From contig PACZ01000008.1 in assembly GCA_002700305.1 (NCBI GenBank), forward strand, positions 44,213 to 108,212: 64,000 nt of DNA, given 5' to 3'. The stretch comes from Hyphomonas sp. Its GTDB lineage: Bacteria; Pseudomonadota; Alphaproteobacteria; Caulobacterales; Hyphomonadaceae. The notes below the pieces were generated by a model. It was given only the letters and a program-made list of their open reading frames with translations. It was not told where the DNA came from and ran no database searches. A program made the translations under genes and the position numbers. Every line of letters starts with the position of its first letter. Positions within the stretch are counted from its first letter, which is position 1. Positions 24,136 to 32,879 of the stretch are shown piece by piece.

Positions 24136-24672
24136 ATGCTGAGAGCTCTCCTTCTTACCCTTGCCGTTATGATCGCCGGCCTGCCTGCGCTGGCCGTGCC
24201 GACGGACGAGATGTTCGAAAAGCTGAGGAACGCGCCGAGCGAAAGCGAAGCCAATGATGTCGCGCAGGACATCTGGGCCTCCTGGATGGAGTCCGGCTCC
24301 CCCACGGTCGACATGATCATGCAGCGCGGGGTCGAAGCGCAGATGATCGGCGACACGGAAACCGCGCGGACGTTTTACGACCGCGCCATCCTCATCAAGC
24401 CGGACAATCCGCAGGCCTGGTTCCGCCGGGCAGGGATCTTCCTGGCCGAGGAGAATTTCCCCGAAGCGCTGCGGGACCTGAACGAGACGCTGAAACTTGA
24501 GCCGCGCCATTTTGGCGCCTGGGCCGGGCTCGGCTCCATGTTCGAGACGATGGGCGCCAATGACCAGGCGCTGGAAGCCTGGCGCGAGGCGCTGGCGATC
24601 TACCCCTATATGCGTGACGGGCTGCAGGCGGAGAAACGCCTCGCCAAGATCGCCGAAGGGCAGGGGCTCTGA
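24136..24672 (+). CDS. secreted tetratricopeptide-repeat protein
   Basis: A 178-residue protein with a Sec signal peptide (LLLTLAVMIAGLPALAVP) and about three TPR units from residue 60 on (AQMIGDTETARTFYDRAILIKPDN, then GIFLAEENFPEALRDLNETLKLEP, then GSMFETMGANDQALEAWREALAIYP). The Pro-Asp/Glu-Pro ends of each unit are typical. It should act as a periplasmic protein-protein adaptor. The partner is unknown. A TTG-started hydrolase follows only four bases after its stop. Confidence 0.82.
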   Translation: MLRALLLTLAVMIAGLPALAVPTDEMFEKLRNAPSESEANDVAQDIWASWMESGSPTVDMIMQRGVEAQMIGDTETARTFYDRAILIKPDNPQAWFRRAGIFLAEENFPEALRDLNETLKLEPRHFGAWAGLGSMFETMGANDQALEAWREALAIYPYMRDGLQAEKRLAKIAEGQGL

Positions 24673-24676
24673 GGCC

Positions 24677-25618
24677 TTGTTGACGGCAACGGCCATCACG
24701 CTGGCAGGGCTCGGCGGCGCGCTCGGTCTCTCGTCGGGGGCCTATACGTCCCGCATCCAGAAGGCCCACCCGCCATCCGGACGCCGTGTTGAAGTCGGCG
24801 GCCATGACGTGCACGTGCTGGAGGCGGGCAAAGCCGGGCCGCCCGTCCTGATGATCCATGGCGCGAGCGCCAATGCGCGCGAATTCAGCTGGACGCTGGC
24901 GCCGCGCCTGGAACAGGATTTCCGTGTGCTGATGGCAGACCGGCCGGGCCACGGCCATTCCGCCCGTCCGCCGGGGGCAGAGACGTTGGGCGTACAGGCC
25001 GCGCAGATGACAGGCGTGCTGGAAGCGCTCGCGCCGGGTGAGCCCGCCGTCGTGGTCGGCCATTCCTTTGGTGGCGCTGTGGCGCTGCGCGTTGCCCTCG
25101 ACCGTCCGGATCTTGTGAAAGGCCTCGTCCTTCTGGCGCCGGTGACGCATGACTGGGGCGGGGAAGGCCATGCCTGGTACAACCGGTTCGCCGCCTCGCG
25201 CCTGATCGGCCCGGCCTTCAGCCAGGTCGTGCCGCTGGTCGGACCGTCGCAGGTGGAAGCCGGTATCGGCGGCGTGTTCGATCCGTCGCCTGCCCCGGAA
25301 GGCTATTACGACAAATCCGGCATCGGCCTCCTGTTCCGTCCGCCGGCGTTCCGTGCCAATGCCCGCGATGTACGCGTGCTGGACCGGGAACTGGGCGAAC
25401 AGTCGAAACGCTATGGCGAACTGTCGGTGCCGATCACGGTCTTCTCAGGCAGCAAGGACACGGTGATCACGCCGGCGAAACACACGGCCCGCCTGAAGAA
25501 ACAGGCCGACATCGACCTGGTCATCCTGCCCGAAGAAGGCCACATGCCCCATCATAAACATGGGCAGGACGTCGCCGATGCCATCCGGCGTCTGGCCAGC
25601 TTGCCCGGGAGCCGCTAA
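24677..25618 (+). CDS. membrane-anchored alpha/beta hydrolase
   Basis: A 313-residue alpha/beta hydrolase with an N-terminal hydrophobic helix (TATAITLAGLGGALGLSSGAY). The nucleophile elbow is VVGHSFGG, the oxyanion hole MIHGASAN, the acid lies in SGSKDTVI and the His in PEEGHMPHH. Such proteins include epoxide hydrolases, haloperoxidases and esterases; substrate not readable. No ATG fits; TTG 24677 or TTG 24680 follow AGGGG at about ten bases. Likely an operon with the TPR gene. The stop codon lies inside a strong intrinsic terminator. Confidence 0.8.
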   Translation: MLTATAITLAGLGGALGLSSGAYTSRIQKAHPPSGRRVEVGGHDVHVLEAGKAGPPVLMIHGASANAREFSWTLAPRLEQDFRVLMADRPGHGHSARPPGAETLGVQAAQMTGVLEALAPGEPAVVVGHSFGGAVALRVALDRPDLVKGLVLLAPVTHDWGGEGHAWYNRFAASRLIGPAFSQVVPLVGPSQVEAGIGGVFDPSPAPEGYYDKSGIGLLFRPPAFRANARDVRVLDRELGEQSKRYGELSVPITVFSGSKDTVITPAKHTARLKKQADIDLVILPEEGHMPHHKHGQDVADAIRRLASLPGSR

Positions 25619-25634
25619 GACGCGGCTCCTTTTC
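25608..25634 (+). terminator. intrinsic terminator overlapping the hydrolase stop codon
   Basis: GGAGCCGC (25608-25615) and GCGGCTCC (25622-25629) form a perfect 8-bp stem around the loop TAAGAC, which contains the hydrolase stop codon; TTTTCCTTTCC follows. It ends the TPR/hydrolase transcript before gapR. Confidence 0.9.
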
Positions 25635-25683
25635 CTTTCCACGACCGATTCTGCCGCCTGCCGGCCAATAACTGGAGTTCCTC

Positions 25684-25944
25684 ATGGACGACGCCCCGAT
25701 CGAGAACCTCACCGAAGCCAGCCGCGAGAAACTGCGCCAGACGGTCGCCAAGATCGAGCGCCTGGAAGAAGAGAAGAAAGAGGTCGCCGAGCAGATCAAG
25801 GAGATCTATGCCGAGGCCAAGGCGTTCGGCTTCGACACCAAGGCGCTGCGCCAGGTGGTGCGTCTGCGCAAGATCGACAAGTCCGACCGCGAAGAGCAGG
25901 AAATGATGCTCGAAACCTACCTCATCGCCCTCGGCGAAGCCTGA
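25684..25944 (+). CDS. gapR: GapR-family nucleoid protein (DUF2312)
   Basis: An 86-residue DUF2312/UPF0335 protein. The core KIERLEEEKKEVAEQIKEIYAEAKAFGFDTKALR is a long coiled coil, followed by RKIDKSDREEQEMMLETYLIALGE. The Caulobacter homologue GapR forms clamps on overtwisted, AT-rich DNA ahead of replication and transcription and stimulates topoisomerases; it is nearly universal in alphaproteobacteria. AACTGGAG precedes ATG 25684. It is transcribed separately from the upstream hydrolase (terminator between). Confidence 0.9.
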   Translation: MDDAPIENLTEASREKLRQTVAKIERLEEEKKEVAEQIKEIYAEAKAFGFDTKALRQVVRLRKIDKSDREEQEMMLETYLIALGEA

Positions 25945-25982
25945 GGCTTTGTAGAAACACCCGATCAGGATAGGCTTGGCCC

Positions 25983-26552
25983 ATGGGCCGGGATGTCGAC
26001 GAACGGAAAAAGCGCGCCGCGCTGCGCAAATTGCGCAAGGCCGCCGAGCTTGCCGAACAGGGCAAGGGGCCGCCCCTGTCCGACTGGGAGCGCGAGTTCC
26101 TGGAAGAAGTCGAAGAGCGGATCGAGAAATACGGCTCGGCCTTTGCCGACCCGATGAAGGGCAATGAAGGCGAGGCGCTGTCGGCCCTGCAGCAGGTGAA
26201 GCTGAAAGAGATCGACAAGAAGGCCCGCGGCAAGGCCCGGAAAGGCTTTGGCAACAAGGCGCGGCCGGGCAGGAAATCCTCGAAAGGCAGCTTCGCAAAG
26301 CGCGCTGCCCCGCGCGTGCGCCAGATCGATGATGACATTGAGGAGGAGGCGGACGCCGCCCCGGCGCCGCCGCCAATGCCTGTGCCTGAACCCGGGCCAG
26401 CCCCCCGTGGCAAGCCGGTGCTGAAGGCGGTTCCGAAAGAAGAGGCGTCTGATCCCGGGTCCGATGCGTATAAGTACAAAGCCCCGACGCCGCCGCGCCC
26501 CGCCGGGCGGCCGGTATTCCGTGTTATCGATGGGGGCAAGGACGGAGCCTGA
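25983..26552 (+). CDS. hypothetical basic/acidic low-complexity protein
   Basis: A 189-residue cytoplasmic protein of unknown function. The N-terminal 60 residues are helical and charged (KKRAALRKLRKAAELAEQGKG, SDWEREFLEEVEERIEKYGSAF). Residues 75-115 are Lys/Arg-rich (KARGKARKGFGNKARPGRKS), then a Pro/Ala-rich acidic tail ends FRVIDGGKDGA. The composition suggests nucleic-acid or membrane-surface contact. It lies 38 bases after gapR and overlaps the upstream edge of an SDR gene reading frame, so it may share the gapR transcript. Confidence 0.7.
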   Translation: MGRDVDERKKRAALRKLRKAAELAEQGKGPPLSDWEREFLEEVEERIEKYGSAFADPMKGNEGEALSALQQVKLKEIDKKARGKARKGFGNKARPGRKSSKGSFAKRAAPRVRQIDDDIEEEADAAPAPPPMPVPEPGPAPRGKPVLKAVPKEEASDPGSDAYKYKAPTPPRPAGRPVFRVIDGGKDGA

Positions 26553-26581
26553 TGCCTGGCTCCGGTTTGAGGAGCAAGCGC

Positions 26582-27436
26582 ATGAAGACCGTCATCATCA
26601 CTGGGGCTTCAACCGGGATCGGGGCAGGTGCCGCGTGCCACCTGGCGGCAAAGGGCTGGCGGGTCTTTGCAGGGGTGCGCAAGGAGGCCGACGGCGAGCA
26701 GCTGAAGCAGGGCGCCTCCGGTGACCTGCGCCCGGTCATCCTTGATGTGACCAAACCGGATCAGGTGGCGGCAGCGGCCGAGACGGTGTCTGCAGCGCTG
26801 GACGGCGAACGCCTCGCCGGTCTCGTCAACAATGCGGGCATTGCCAAAATGGGCCCTCTGGCGATCCAGCCGATGGAGGACTTCCGGGCGCATTTCGAGG
26901 TCAACGTGTTCGGCCTGCTGGCCGTGACACAGGCCTTCGTACCGCTGCTGGGGTCTGATCCCGCGCGCACAGGGCAACCCGGCCGGATCGTGAATATCAC
27001 CAGTGTTGGGGGCAGGCTCGCCTCGCCATTCCTCGGGGCCTATACGGCCACCAAGCATGCGGTGGAGGCGATGACGGATACGTTGCGCCGCGAGCTGGTC
27101 ATCTATGGCATCGATGCAATCGCCATCGGGCCCGGCTCCGTGAAGACGCCGATCTGGGACAAGGCCGAGCAGGACAATACGGAAGGCCCTTATGCCTCCA
27201 GCGACTGGGCCGATTCCCTGAAACGATTCGAAGAGGTGATGCTGTCAGGCGGCCGGACCGGCCTGACGCCGGAAGAAATCGCGGGCTATATCGAAACCGC
27301 ACTGGCTGACCGCAAACCGAAAGCGCGCTACGCGCCGGTGCCGGACAAACTCACCAACTGGACCATCCCGACCCGCCTGCCCAAGCGCATGCTGGATGGC
27401 ATTTTCTCGAAACGCTTCGGATTGAAATATTCGTGA
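26582..27436 (+). CDS. short-chain dehydrogenase/reductase
   Basis: A 284-residue classical SDR. TGASTGIG is the cofactor motif, NNAG follows strand 4, and the catalytic set is Ser in NITSVGG, then Tyr and Lys in YTATKHAVE. The long C-terminal part resembles retinol/17-beta-HSD-like SDRs. The Gly-Val-Arg-Lys stretch after strand 2 suggests NADP(H) preference, an inference. GAGGAG seven bases before ATG 26582 decides this start over ATG 26552. Confidence 0.88.
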   Translation: MKTVIITGASTGIGAGAACHLAAKGWRVFAGVRKEADGEQLKQGASGDLRPVILDVTKPDQVAAAAETVSAALDGERLAGLVNNAGIAKMGPLAIQPMEDFRAHFEVNVFGLLAVTQAFVPLLGSDPARTGQPGRIVNITSVGGRLASPFLGAYTATKHAVEAMTDTLRRELVIYGIDAIAIGPGSVKTPIWDKAEQDNTEGPYASSDWADSLKRFEEVMLSGGRTGLTPEEIAGYIETALADRKPKARYAPVPDKLTNWTIPTRLPKRMLDGIFSKRFGLKYS

Positions 27437-27513
27437 CGCCCCTGTCAGGTTTTGCTTGACGGACCACACGGAACCCCCGTGCATGATGCCTGGACCATAA
27501 GGGAGGAATCATC

Positions 27514-28395
27514 ATGGCGGATCTGAGCGGCAAGGTTGCTGTCATCACGGGCGCGGCAAGCGGCATTGGCCTGGCAGGCGTCGAGACCTTTGTGGAGGCC
27601 GGTGCGAAAGTCATCGCTGCCGACATCCAGGACGAAAAGGGCCGCGCGCTGGAGACCCGCTTCGGGACCGATACCGTCCGCTACATCCATTGCGACGTGC
27701 TGGACCTGGCTGAGCTGGAAGCCCTGATGGAAGGTGCGGTCAGCCATTTCGGCAAGATCGACGTGGTCTGGAACAATGCCGGCAGCGGCGGCACCCCGGC
27801 CACGATCGAGGAGCTGGACGAAGAAGGTTATGACAAGACGATGGACCTGCTGCTGAAGCAGGTTTTCTTCGGCACGAAATACGCCGTCGAGCGCATGAAG
27901 GAGTCCGGCGGCTCCATCATCAACACCTCTTCGATCAGCGCGCTGGAAGCCGGCTGGGCGCCGATCACCTATTCGGTGGCCAAGATCGGTGTGGCGCATT
28001 TCTCGCGCATCGCGGCGGCGCAGGTGGCCAAGCACAAGATCCGCGTGAACGCGATCCTGCCGGGCTTCATCGCGACCTCGATCTTCGGGGCGTCCCTCGG
28101 CATGTCGCGGGAAGTGGCCGACCAGATGGCCGAGATGCTGGCCCAGCAAGGCGGTGCGATGCAGCCGGCTGGCCGGACGGGCAAAGGGCGTGACATCGCC
28201 GAGATGGCAGCCTTCCTCGCTTCCGATGCGGCCGAGTTCATCACCGGCAGCCAGTTCACCGTCGATGGCGGCATCACGGTTGGCCCGCGCCACTCCTGGG
28301 ACGAATCGGCCGGCGGGCCGGTGCTCGAAGCGCTGGGCATCACACCGGAACAGGCCGAACAGATGGCCGAAGCCATGAAGGCACAGCAAGGATAG
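27514..28395 (+). CDS. short-chain dehydrogenase/reductase
   Basis: A 293-residue classical SDR. TGAASGIG, an Asp at the end of strand 2 (IAADIQDEKG, favouring NAD), NNAGSGG, and the catalytic Ser/Tyr/Lys in NTSSISALEAGWAPITYSVAK are all visible. The GSQFTVDGG end is the usual SDR C-terminal block, followed by an extra 35-residue tail rich in Glu/Ala. AGGGAGGAAT gives a strong ribosome-binding site. Substrate unknown; a secondary alcohol or steroid-like substrate is possible. Confidence 0.9.
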   Translation: MADLSGKVAVITGAASGIGLAGVETFVEAGAKVIAADIQDEKGRALETRFGTDTVRYIHCDVLDLAELEALMEGAVSHFGKIDVVWNNAGSGGTPATIEELDEEGYDKTMDLLLKQVFFGTKYAVERMKESGGSIINTSSISALEAGWAPITYSVAKIGVAHFSRIAAAQVAKHKIRVNAILPGFIATSIFGASLGMSREVADQMAEMLAQQGGAMQPAGRTGKGRDIAEMAAFLASDAAEFITGSQFTVDGGITVGPRHSWDESAGGPVLEALGITPEQAEQMAEAMKAQQG

Positions 28396-28398
28396 GTG

Positions 28399-28683
28399 TC
28401 AGCTTTCCCGGTCCGGGTCGAGGCCGGGGATGGCCTCGACAGCGGACAGCAATTCCTGCAGGGAGGCGGCTCGGATCACCCGGCGGCCTTTCTCATCCGA
28501 CAGGGCATAGCCCTCATCGGACTTGAATAGCGGGAAGCGGCGCCAGTGCGCCCGGGTGCGGAAGATCCAGATCTGATCGGGGGACTCGCCAGCGGCAGCC
28601 CACCCGGTCCACATATGATCCGGCGGCAGGCTGCGCCACAGGGCGTCGATCTCGTCGACTTCGGAAGGCGAAAAGGCGGTCAT
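28399..28683 (-). CDS. hypothetical protein
   Basis: A 94-residue soluble protein of unknown function; Trp-rich centre (MWTGWAAAGESPDQIWIFRTRAHWRRFPLF). The frame is intact and its stop abuts the convergent SDR gene. Its ATG shares the palindrome CATG (28681-28684) with the divergent EamA gene start, so the two genes have no spacer and their promoters must lie inside each other. Confidence 0.6.
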   Translation of the reverse strand: MTAFSPSEVDEIDALWRSLPPDHMWTGWAAAGESPDQIWIFRTRAHWRRFPLFKSDEGYALSDEKGRRVIRAASLQELLSAVEAIPGLDPDRES

Positions 28684-29614
28684 GGCAGTCAGTCCAGATC
28701 AATCAGGTATCGCCGAGGTTAGTTCGGCTGAAGAACCCCGCAACCTCGAAGGTGCACTCTGGATGACGGCCTCGGGCTTCGTCTTCACCGTGTTCCTGAC
28801 CCTGTCCAAGGTTCAGTCGGCGGAATACGACCCCGGTTTCCTCGCCTTTTTCCGGTCGTTCATTGCCCTCATCCTGACCCTGCCGGTGATCATGCAGCAG
28901 GGCTGGGGCATCATGCGCATCCACCAGCCGGGCCTGGTGCTACTGCGCAGCCTGTTTGGCACGATGGGCTTCATTTTCGGCTTTTATGCTGTTTCGGCCC
29001 AGTTCGGCCTGCCACTGTCGGAATTCAATGCGATCAGTTTCTCGCGCGCCATGTTCATCACGGTTCTGGCGGCCGTGCTGCTGAAAGAGACGGTCGGCTG
29101 GCACCGCTGGGGCGCGACGCTCGCCGGGTTCATCGGTGTTCTCATCATGACCCAGCCACAGGCAGGCGTCAGCCTCGGCACATTGCTGGCGCTGGCAGCT
29201 GCCTTCTGCATGGCCGGGGCGATCACACTGGTGAAGCTGCTGTCGCGCAATCACCGGCCGGTGACCCTGTTGATCTGGGCGAATTTACTCTCCTCGGCGA
29301 TGCTGTTGCCGCTCGCCCTCTGGAAGATGCCGGAGGTGATGCCCTCCTGGCAGGACTGGGCGCTGATCACGCTGATGGGTGGGTGCGGCGTGGCCGGGCA
29401 GTATTTCTACATCCGCGGCATGGCAATCGGAGACGCCTCGTTCCTGTCGCCGATCGATTATCTGCGTCTGCCCATGGCGGCGACGGTGGACTGGTTCCTG
29501 TTCAAGGCCTTGCCGGGACCGTGGACCTGGGCCGGCACGGCCATCATCATCGGTGCCACGGCCTATATCACGCTGCGGGAACGGCAGGTGCGCCGCCGCG
29601 CAAGAGAGGGCTGA
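28682..29614 (+). CDS. EamA/DMT-family transporter
   Basis: A 310-residue inner-membrane protein with ten predicted helices in two EamA repeats (first about 28-160, second about 168-300), the drug/metabolite transporter fold. Substrate unknown; relatives export amino acids, nucleosides or S-adenosylmethionine. The N-terminal 25 residues are polar. ATG 28682 has no Shine-Dalgarno and overlaps the divergent gene start; ATG 28763 would cut into the first helix and is unlikely. Confidence 0.85.
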   Translation: MAVSPDQSGIAEVSSAEEPRNLEGALWMTASGFVFTVFLTLSKVQSAEYDPGFLAFFRSFIALILTLPVIMQQGWGIMRIHQPGLVLLRSLFGTMGFIFGFYAVSAQFGLPLSEFNAISFSRAMFITVLAAVLLKETVGWHRWGATLAGFIGVLIMTQPQAGVSLGTLLALAAAFCMAGAITLVKLLSRNHRPVTLLIWANLLSSAMLLPLALWKMPEVMPSWQDWALITLMGGCGVAGQYFYIRGMAIGDASFLSPIDYLRLPMAATVDWFLFKALPGPWTWAGTAIIIGATAYITLRERQVRRRAREG

Positions 29615-29691
29615 CAGGCCGTGTTTTAAAGTCTTCCCTTGTGAATGATGGCGATACCGTTCATTGATCACGACTGAAAAGGGAGACTCAC

Positions 29692-30714
29692 ATGGCCAAA
29701 GTTCTCGTCACCGGCGCCACCGGCTTCATTGCCGGTCATGTCATCCACCAGCTGCTGGAGGCAGGCCACGAAGTCAGGGGTACGGCTCGTTCCGTTTCCA
29801 GGGAAACGCCGCTGAACACGATTTTGAGCGATTATGCCGGCCAGCCCGTGCATATCGACATTGTCGAGGCGGACCTGACCAGCGATGCCGGCTGGGCGGA
29901 GGCTGTTGAGGGCATGGACTATGTCCAGCACCTTGCATCGCCTTTCCTGGCCGTGATGCCGAAAGACCATGACGAGCTGATCCGCCCGGCTCGTGACGGC
30001 GCCCTGCGGGTGCTGAAGGCCTCGAAGGCCGCGGGCGTGAAGCGCGTCGTCATGACCTCGTCCATGGCGGCAATTGCCTATGGCTGGGGCGATGCCCGGC
30101 CCAATCCCCTGACCGAGGAGCACTGGTCCGATCCCGACAATCTGAAGGACAACACGGCCTATACCCGCTCCAAGACGATCGCCGAGAAAGCCGCCTGGGA
30201 CTATATGGCCGGGGAGGGCGCCGGGATGGAGCTCTCCGTCATCAATCCGTCTGCCGTGCTCGGCCCGGCGATGAGCGCGGACGTCTCCACTTCGCTCCAG
30301 ATCATCACCCAGCTGATGACAGGCAAGGCGCCGGCCTCGCCGCGGGTCGGCTTCTGCGTGGTCGATGTGCGCGATGTCGCCGATGCGCATGTGAAAGCGA
30401 TGACGGTGCCCGAAGCGGCAGGCGAGCGCTTCCTGGCGTCCGGCCGGTTCATGTGGATGAGCGAAGTGGCCGATGTGCTGCGCGAGAAATTCCCGGATTA
30501 TCAGAAGAAGCTGCCGAAGGGGGAACTGCCGGACTGGTTGCTGAAGGCGCTGACCCTGGTGAACCCGCCGCTGAAGGCCGTCGTGCCGGAGCTTGGCCGC
30601 GAGCGGCATTGTTCGAACGAGAAGGCCCGCCGCGTGCTCGGCTGGACACCGCGCACCGAGGAAGAAGCGATCATCGAGAGTGCGCAGACCCTGATCGACC
30701 TGAACGTGATCTAG
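29692..30714 (+). CDS. extended-SDR NAD(P)-dependent reductase (DFR-like)
   Basis: A 340-residue extended short-chain dehydrogenase of the dihydroflavonol-4-reductase/aldehyde reductase type. TGATGFIAGH binds the cofactor, HLASPF and VVMTSSMAAIAYG carry the Ser region, and YTRSKTIAEKAAW the Tyr-Lys pair. NPSAVLGP is characteristic of this group. It likely reduces an aldehyde or ketone with NADPH. AAAGGGAGA precedes ATG 29692. Its TAG shares the CTAG palindrome with the convergent dsbB stop. Confidence 0.88.
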   Translation: MAKVLVTGATGFIAGHVIHQLLEAGHEVRGTARSVSRETPLNTILSDYAGQPVHIDIVEADLTSDAGWAEAVEGMDYVQHLASPFLAVMPKDHDELIRPARDGALRVLKASKAAGVKRVVMTSSMAAIAYGWGDARPNPLTEEHWSDPDNLKDNTAYTRSKTIAEKAAWDYMAGEGAGMELSVINPSAVLGPAMSADVSTSLQIITQLMTGKAPASPRVGFCVVDVRDVADAHVKAMTVPEAAGERFLASGRFMWMSEVADVLREKFPDYQKKLPKGELPDWLLKALTLVNPPLKAVVPELGRERHCSNEKARRVLGWTPRTEEEAIIESAQTLIDLNVI

Positions 30715-31229
30715 GCCTCGTTGCGGCCCCTGAATGTCGCGCCAGCAGAGATGAAGCTGGCAGCGGCCAGCACCGCGGAGACGACGCCGTTCCATCCGGC
30801 CATAGAGAGGCCCAGGATGTAGAAGGGCGCGTCGGTGCAGGACGGCACAGTCATCGGCCGGTCCAGCGAGTCCATGTTCATGAGATCGATCTCGCCGCCA
30901 CCTGTGCAGCCGGTCGGAGGCGGGAAAATCTTCCACTCGACGCCGGAATGATAGAAGGCGACGACCACGCCGACCCCGAAGACCAGCCCGATCAGCACGT
31001 TCAGCGCCACAAGGAAGCGCCGGGTCGGGCGCAGTTTCCAGAGGGCGAGCCCGGTCAGCGTCATGGCGATCAGGGCCCAGTAGACCTCCCGCTGGCGCAG
31101 GCAGAGCGGGCAGGGATAGAGCTTTCCAAACGTCTCGAACGCATGCGCCGCGGCAAGCATGAGGGCAGACACCACAATCGCGGCGACCGGCCATTTCCAG
31201 TCTTTCAGAATGCTTTTCAGGAAGCTCAT
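30711..31229 (-). CDS. dsbB: disulfide bond formation protein B
   Basis: A 172-residue quinone-coupled oxidase of the DsbB type, with four transmembrane helices. The first periplasmic pair is CPLC (Cys40, Cys43) and the second Cys108 and Cys131 (GCTGGG and SCTDAPF), all needed to pass electrons from DsbA to ubiquinone. The start at 31229 gives the usual short cytoplasmic N-terminus; a start at 31262 is possible but adds a polar extension. No dsbA is in the window. Confidence 0.92.
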   Translation of the reverse strand: MSFLKSILKDWKWPVAAIVVSALMLAAAHAFETFGKLYPCPLCLRQREVYWALIAMTLTGLALWKLRPTRRFLVALNVLIGLVFGVGVVVAFYHSGVEWKIFPPPTGCTGGGEIDLMNMDSLDRPMTVPSCTDAPFYILGLSMAGWNGVVSAVLAAASFISAGATFRGRNEA

Positions 31230-31277
31230 CGTTGGCACGCTAGCATGCTGCCGCACCAGCAAAAGTGCGGCGCAGCG

Positions 31278-31919
31278 TCACGAGCCTAACAATCCCGTGA
31301 GCCAGTCCTTCCCGAAATGGATGGCCGCCAGCACCGCTGTTGGGCCGAGGATCAGCAATGAGGACACCCAGACAAATCCCAGGATCGCGCCGATGATGAC
31401 CAGGAACCCGTCGCGATTGATCAGGCCGAACGCGGCCAGCGCCACGGCAAAGCCGGGGACGGTATTGGTCATCGGCAGCGGCACCAGAATGGACGCGCAG
31501 AAAATGCAGAGCACAAAGCCCAGCAGGCGTTCGGATCTGGGCCCGGTAATCATCGTGAAGCGGGGTTTCGAGAAAGTCTCGATCCAGCCCAGCCATTTGC
31601 GCCCGCCCTGGGCCATCGACACCAGGCCTTTGCGGTCGATCCGGCGATTGCCCAGCGCATCCGGCAGCCAGGGCTGCTCGTGGCCGAGCGCCATTTGCGC
31701 CGCCAGCGCCATCATCGGCAGCGAGACAATTTGCGGCACGCCGTAAAGGAAGGGAATGCAGCAAGGCAGGGCCAGAAGGAAAAGGCCCGCGCCGAAGGCA
31801 CTTTCGTCCAGATGGTCGAAAATTTCCCGCAGCGTGTACCCGTCTTCCGGCGCGCCGGCCGCCATGGCCTCAACGATCTGGAGCAGGGTTTTTTCGGATT
31901 CCGCGCTGGTGACACTCAT
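31278..31919 (-). CDS. exoD: ExoD family protein
   Basis: A 213-residue integral membrane protein of the ExoD family. TLREIFDHLDESAFGAGLFLLALPCCIPF is the family-defining N-terminal block, and RNRRIDR-like and GLINRDGFLVIIG segments follow with about four membrane helices. ExoD influences exopolysaccharide production and alkaline tolerance in Sinorhizobium; the mechanism is unknown. ATG 31919 precedes the tRNA-Leu region. Confidence 0.86.
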   Translation of the reverse strand: MSVTSAESEKTLLQIVEAMAAGAPEDGYTLREIFDHLDESAFGAGLFLLALPCCIPFLYGVPQIVSLPMMALAAQMALGHEQPWLPDALGNRRIDRKGLVSMAQGGRKWLGWIETFSKPRFTMITGPRSERLLGFVLCIFCASILVPLPMTNTVPGFAVALAAFGLINRDGFLVIIGAILGFVWVSSLLILGPTAVLAAIHFGKDWLTGLLGS

Positions 31920-32004
31920 GCGTGTTCAATACGTCCTGTAATATGCCGCCCGGGATAGATTGACGGGTAGGCCCGGCTCGGGCAGGAGAGCCTTCCCGAT
32001 AAGG

Positions 32005-32091
32005 GCCTCTGTGGCGGAATTGGTAGACGCGGCGGATTCAAAATCCGCTTCTGGCAACAGAGTGCCGGTTCGAGTCCGGCCAGAGGTACCA
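32005..32091 (+). tRNA. tRNA-Leu (anticodon CAA)
   Basis: The 87-base cloverleaf includes an encoded CCA. The acceptor stem is GCCTCTG/CAGAGGT, the anticodon stem GCGGA/TCCGC with loop TTCAAAA (anticodon CAA, reading UUG), a long class II variable arm typical of Leu follows, and the T arm contains GGTTCGAGTCC. Discriminator base is A, as leucyl-tRNA synthetase requires. Confidence 0.97.
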
Positions 32092-32107
32092 GTATCGTTT
32101 CCCGCCA

Positions 32108-32824
32108 TCAGTATTCGTATTTCTCCACCCGGGTCAGATCGATGATGTAGGCAGCGTCCGCAAGGTCGCTTTCCTGCTTCTCTGCATGAAGCGTGCCTTC
32201 GATCCAGACGGCCTGCGGCAGGTCCTTCAGCAGGATCGGGTCTTCAGTGCGCACGAAAATGGTCTGGTTCGGCGGCGGCGGCGGGGCGTGGATGCAGGCG
32301 CCGAAGTAAGGCACCAGCAGGAACTCGCTGATCTCCGCCTTGGCATCGTAAGAAAACGGCACAGTGTAGCCCGGCATGCGGACCTTCTTGCCGTCATAGG
32401 TGTCGACCGTGTTGAACGAGCCGATCTGCGTCGCGGTGTCGGCGGCAGAGCCTTCCTGGATGGAATAGAGCGTCGCCATCTGGGCGGCATACATTTTCTG
32501 CAGGCGCTCTTCCTCGCCTTCCGGCATCAGGTCTTCCCAGCCGATCTCGGTCACGCCGCGGGCCTTGATCTCTTCCTGCTCGCGCATGGCTTCCGCCGCA
32601 GCGGCGGCAACGGAGGCATCCTGCGCGGCCTTTTCCGCATCGCTTTCGCCGATCTTGTCGCCGACCTGCGGGCCCGAAGTGGCTGTGGCGGTAGCGGTGT
32701 CCGTACCTGTTTCCACGCTTACCTCTGCAGGCGTTTCGGCATCGGCGGCGGGCGCTGAGGCCTGGCCGCAAGCGGGCGACAGGCTGATCAGGATGAGGGC
32801 GGGGAGGAGGAGAGAGCGCTTCAT
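32108..32824 (-). CDS. DUF3299 lipoprotein
   Basis: A 238-residue lipoprotein (LISLSPAC lipobox, Cys19). A long Ala/Thr/Glu-rich linker leads to a DUF3299 domain (about 95-235) with TYDGKKVRMPGYTVPF, FLLVPYFGACIHAPPPPPNQ and IYDL-like end. In Vibrio a DUF3299 protein belongs to the zinc-regulated zrg locus, and here it closes an operon with a DUF2796 protein and an ABC transporter of the same kind. The His and Cys of the ACIHAPPPPPN motif may bind metal (inference). Confidence 0.85.
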   Translation of the reverse strand: MKRSLLLPALILISLSPACGQASAPAADAETPAEVSVETGTDTATATATSGPQVGDKIGESDAEKAAQDASVAAAAAEAMREQEEIKARGVTEIGWEDLMPEGEEERLQKMYAAQMATLYSIQEGSAADTATQIGSFNTVDTYDGKKVRMPGYTVPFSYDAKAEISEFLLVPYFGACIHAPPPPPNQTIFVRTEDPILLKDLPQAVWIEGTLHAEKQESDLADAAYIIDLTRVEKYEY

Positions 32825-32879
32825 GACTGTTTTCTTAGGCTTTCAGGAAGGGATGTGCCAGACGGGTTTCGCAACCTTG

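Noticed and set aside
28417..28440. GTCGAGGCC/GGCCTCGAC stem as a terminator
   Set aside because: No T-run on either strand, and it lies within the coding sequence of the small hypothetical gene.
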